In this document: positions 62,099 to 64,000 of the stretch, one piece after another
How the letters are laid out: the number at the start of each line of letters is the position of its first letter
Numbering within the stretch: the first letter of the stretch is position 1
Assembly (NCBI GenBank): GCA_025965155.1
Contig: JAOPXN010000073.1
Coordinates: forward strand, 1 to 64,000
Reading direction: 5' to 3'
Length of the DNA: 64,000 nt
From: Propionibacteriaceae bacterium
GTDB taxonomy: Bacteria > Actinomycetota > Actinomycetes > Propionibacteriales > Propionibacteriaceae
Translations under genes and position numbers: made by a program
The notes under the pieces: model-generated
What the model saw: the letters and a program-made list of their open reading frames with translations, nothing else
What the model was told of the DNA's origin: nothing
Databases searched by the model: none

Positions 62099-62596
62099 AT
62101 GAGTACGACCCGTGGTGTCTTGTACATCCACTCGGCGCCGTCTGCGCTGTGCCCGCACATCGAGTGGGCCGTCGGCGGCGTATTTGGCGTGCCCACCGGC
62201 CTGGGCTGGATTCCGCAGCCGATCGAGCGCGCCGCCTACCGGGCCGAGTACGCCTGGGTCGGCCCAGCCGGCACCGCCGCCAAGCTCACCAGTGTGCTGA
62301 AGGGCTGGCAGAAGCTCCGGTTCGAGGTCACCGAGGAAGCGACGATCTCCACCGAGGCGGAGCGCTACTCCTACACGCCCGCCTTGGGGGTGTTCCACGC
62401 CATAACCGGCATCCACGGCGACATCATGGTCCCCGAGGACCGGATCAAGCAGGCCATGGTAACCGCCGCGCACGGCGGCAAGGATCTGCTCGCGTCACTG
62501 GACGAGCTGCTCGGCCGGCCGTGGGACAACGAGCTGGAGCCCTTCCGCTACGCCGGGGACGGCGCCCCGGTGCGCTGGCTGCACGAGGTGGTGTGA
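62099..62596 (+). CDS. DUF3145 protein
   Basis: A 165-aa protein that matches the actinobacteria-specific DUF3145 family over its full length: TRGVLYIHSAPSALCPHIEW, VGGVFGVPTGLGWIPQPIER, EYAWVGPAGTAAKLTSVLKG and GIHGDIMVPEDRIKQAM. Function is unknown. In many actinobacteria it lies close to type II fatty acid synthase genes; here it is convergent with a fabH-type gene, which fits. Confidence 0.95.
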   Translation: MSTTRGVLYIHSAPSALCPHIEWAVGGVFGVPTGLGWIPQPIERAAYRAEYAWVGPAGTAAKLTSVLKGWQKLRFEVTEEATISTEAERYSYTPALGVFHAITGIHGDIMVPEDRIKQAMVTAAHGGKDLLASLDELLGRPWDNELEPFRYAGDGAPVRWLHEVV

Positions 62597-62600
62597 AGCC

Positions 62601-62612
62601 AGCCGCGCGGCT
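62601..62612. terminator. Perfect palindrome between DUF3145 and FabH genes
   Basis: AGCCGCGCGGCT is a 12-base perfect palindrome in the 15-base gap between the two convergent stop codons. It can form a short hairpin in either transcript and may serve as a shared terminator, though it has no T-run. Confidence 0.35.
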
Positions 62613-63610
62613 CAGACCTTGCGCCGCGGCGTGCGGACGACCTGGCCCGCGTAGGCGAATCCGCCACCGAACCCGAACAGCAGCACCGGGCTGTCGGGCG
62701 GAAGCTCGCCGTTGTGCCACATCTTGGAGAAGGCGAGCGGGATGCTGGCGGCGGAGGTGTTTCCCGAAGCTGTGACATCGGTGGCCACGATGGCGTTCTC
62801 CATTCCCAGCTGGCGGGCCAGCGGCTCAATGATCCGCAGGTTGGCCTGGTGCGAGACCAGGGCGCGGATGTCGGCCAGCTCGTACCCGGACCGCTGCACG
62901 GTCTGGCGGGCGTAGCCGGCCGCCTGGCTGATCGCCCACTTGAAGACAGATTTCCCCTCCTGGACGAAGGTCGAGGAGGGTGCCTCGATCCGAACAGCGG
63001 AGGCCAGGTCAGGTTCGGAGCCCCAGGTCACCGCGCTGATCCCCGGGTGCTCGCTTCGGGTGATCACGAACGCTCCGGCCGCGTCCGCGGTCAGCACACA
63101 GGTGCTGCGGTCCGTCCAGTCGGTGAAGGCGCTCAGCTTCTCGGTGCCGATCACGATGGCCGTGGTCGCGGACTCGGCGCGGATTGCCTGGTCGGCGACG
63201 GCAAGCGCGTGGGCGAATCCGGAGCAGGCGACGTTCAGGTCCATGATCACCGGACGGGTCGCTCCGAGTGCCACCGAGACCCGGCCGGCGATGTTGGGGG
63301 AGCGGTCCTCGGCGGTGCAGGTAGCCACCACGATCAGGTCGATGTCAGCCGGTACCAGGCCGCTGTCCGCCAGCGCCGCCCGGGCTGCGTTGATCGCGAG
63401 GTCGGTGGCCGTCTCGTTCTCTGCTGCGATGTGCCGGGTCTCGATCCCGGTCCGCTGCCGGATCCACTCGTCGCTGGTGTCCACCATCGTGGTCAGCTCG
63501 TCATTGGTAAGGACGCGGCTTGGTTGGTAGTGCCCGACTCCGACGATCTCCGAGCGCGGGGGCGTCTCAGGGCGGGTGGGCTCGGAAGAGGTGCTGGAGG
63601 TATCGGACAC
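62612..63610 (-). CDS. fabH: Beta-ketoacyl-[acyl-carrier-protein] synthase III
   Basis: A 332-aa thiolase-fold condensing enzyme that starts fatty acid synthesis by joining acyl-CoA to malonyl-ACP. The triad is Cys129 (LNVACSGFAHA), His254 (VSHQANLR) and Asn284 (GNTSAAS). TSDEWIRQRTGIETRH is the typical N-terminal motif, and the end GFGGGFAYAGQVV is conserved. A 20-residue Ser/Thr/Pro tail precedes the fold. No fabD, acpP or fabF gene is in the window, so it could also be a secondary copy. Confidence 0.95.
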   Translation of the reverse strand: MSDTSSTSSEPTRPETPPRSEIVGVGHYQPSRVLTNDELTTMVDTSDEWIRQRTGIETRHIAAENETATDLAINAARAALADSGLVPADIDLIVVATCTAEDRSPNIAGRVSVALGATRPVIMDLNVACSGFAHALAVADQAIRAESATTAIVIGTEKLSAFTDWTDRSTCVLTADAAGAFVITRSEHPGISAVTWGSEPDLASAVRIEAPSSTFVQEGKSVFKWAISQAAGYARQTVQRSGYELADIRALVSHQANLRIIEPLARQLGMENAIVATDVTASGNTSAASIPLAFSKMWHNGELPPDSPVLLFGFGGGFAYAGQVVRTPRRKV

Positions 63611-63659
63611 CGACCGAGTTTAGCGCACGACCGTACTCTAAAGCGTTACTGTTGGCGGA

Positions 63660-64000
63660 GTGAGTCCACGACGCTCCACCCAGCACGCTCAGCAGACCCG
63701 GCACGCGATTCTGGCCGCCGGGGTGGCGCTGGCCTCGGTGGAGGGCCTCGAGCCGCTGAGCCTGGGCCGGCTGGCTGCCGTGACCGGTGTCAGCAAGTCC
63801 GGCATCGCCGGGCACTTTGGCAGCAAGGAGGCGCTTCAGCTGGCCGTACTCCAGGAGGCGGTCCGGACCTTCCGGCGGGAGATCACTGTGCCTGCCCAGC
63901 GGCAGGCTCCCGGGCTGGCCCGGCTCCAGGCGGTCGCGGAAAACTGGCTGTCCTACCTGAACCGGGGCGTCTTCCCGGGCGGCTGTTTCTTCACCAACGT
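63660..64000 (+). CDS. TetR-family regulator, N-terminal part (cut by window end)
   Basis: The frame from GTG 63660 is open to the window edge (113 codons). TRHAILAAGVALASVEGLEP and SLGRLAAVTGVSKSGIAGHF form the TetR helix-turn-helix; SKEALQLAVLQEA follows. The C-part so far (ENWLSYLNRGVFPGGCFFTN) has the GGCFF pattern of a TetR subgroup. The 49-base gap to the divergent fabH start may hold a shared operator and makes control of fabH or itself likely. Confidence 0.85.
   Translation, partial: MSPRRSTQHAQQTRHAILAAGVALASVEGLEPLSLGRLAAVTGVSKSGIAGHFGSKEALQLAVLQEAVRTFRREITVPAQRQAPGLARLQAVAENWLSYLNRGVFPGGCFFTN

Overview
The window is high-GC DNA with WhiB, MmyB-type and DosR/DosS-type regulators, a DUF3145 gene, mycothiol-type DinB/maleylpyruvate-isomerase-like proteins, frequent GTG starts and many 1-4 bp stop/start overlaps. 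That points to an actinobacterium. The gene set is not that of a typical mycobacterium; a soil or sludge actinomycete, perhaps a Propionibacteriales, is my inference only.

Layout. 1-7 kb is gene-poor and decayed: a ComM/YifB fragment, an intact ArsR-AHSA1-maleylpyruvate isomerase cassette, the tail of a tyrosine recombinase whose catalytic Tyr codon reads His, a permease tail, a sugar-binding lipoprotein broken by a stop and frameshifts, a WhiB gene with an odd long tail, and a low-molecular-weight phosphatase homologue without its catalytic loop. 7-20.4 kb is a stress/dormancy island: wax ester synthase/DGAT, universal stress protein, phosphoketolase, SulP transporter, four FMN split-barrel (PNPOx-like) genes (one decayed), a DosR-type response regulator, a DosS/DosT-type GAF histidine kinase with both haem-pocket residues, a DoxX membrane protein and a flavodoxin. 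A shared palindrome close to GGGCC-N3/4-GGTCCC precedes several of these genes and resembles the DosR box. At 20.7 kb lies a tRNA-Met-like 3' remnant.

20.8-43.6 kb is mixed accessory DNA: a second ArsR-AHSA1-TIGR03086 cassette with two visible operators, an APH-fold kinase-like protein, a heterodimeric ABC exporter whose two ATPase domains have complementary defects, a P-loop kinase, a Gfo/Idh oxidoreductase, a PrsW protease, a frameshifted sorbitol-type dehydrogenase opposite an AraC regulator, two convergent lower-GC secreted proteins, an MmyB regulator-cupin-alcohol dehydrogenase-aldo/keto reductase group, a secreted trypsin-like protease coupled to a lipoprotein, and small membrane proteins. 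43.8-64 kb looks like ordinary chromosome: NAD epimerase, YbdK ligase, GT-C membrane enzymes, a glycerophosphodiesterase, a PAS histidine kinase plus SMP-30 lactonase, a HAD phosphatase, the MoxR-DUF58-VWA-VWA operon, YggS, an S9 peptidase, DUF3145, FabH and a TetR gene cut by the window edge.

How it fits together. The island most likely senses O2/NO/CO or redox through the haem kinase and switches on storage-lipid synthesis, phosphoketolase metabolism, USP and flavin proteins in hypoxia. This rests on homology plus the shared sites and is untested. No rRNA, CRISPR array or intact transposase was seen.
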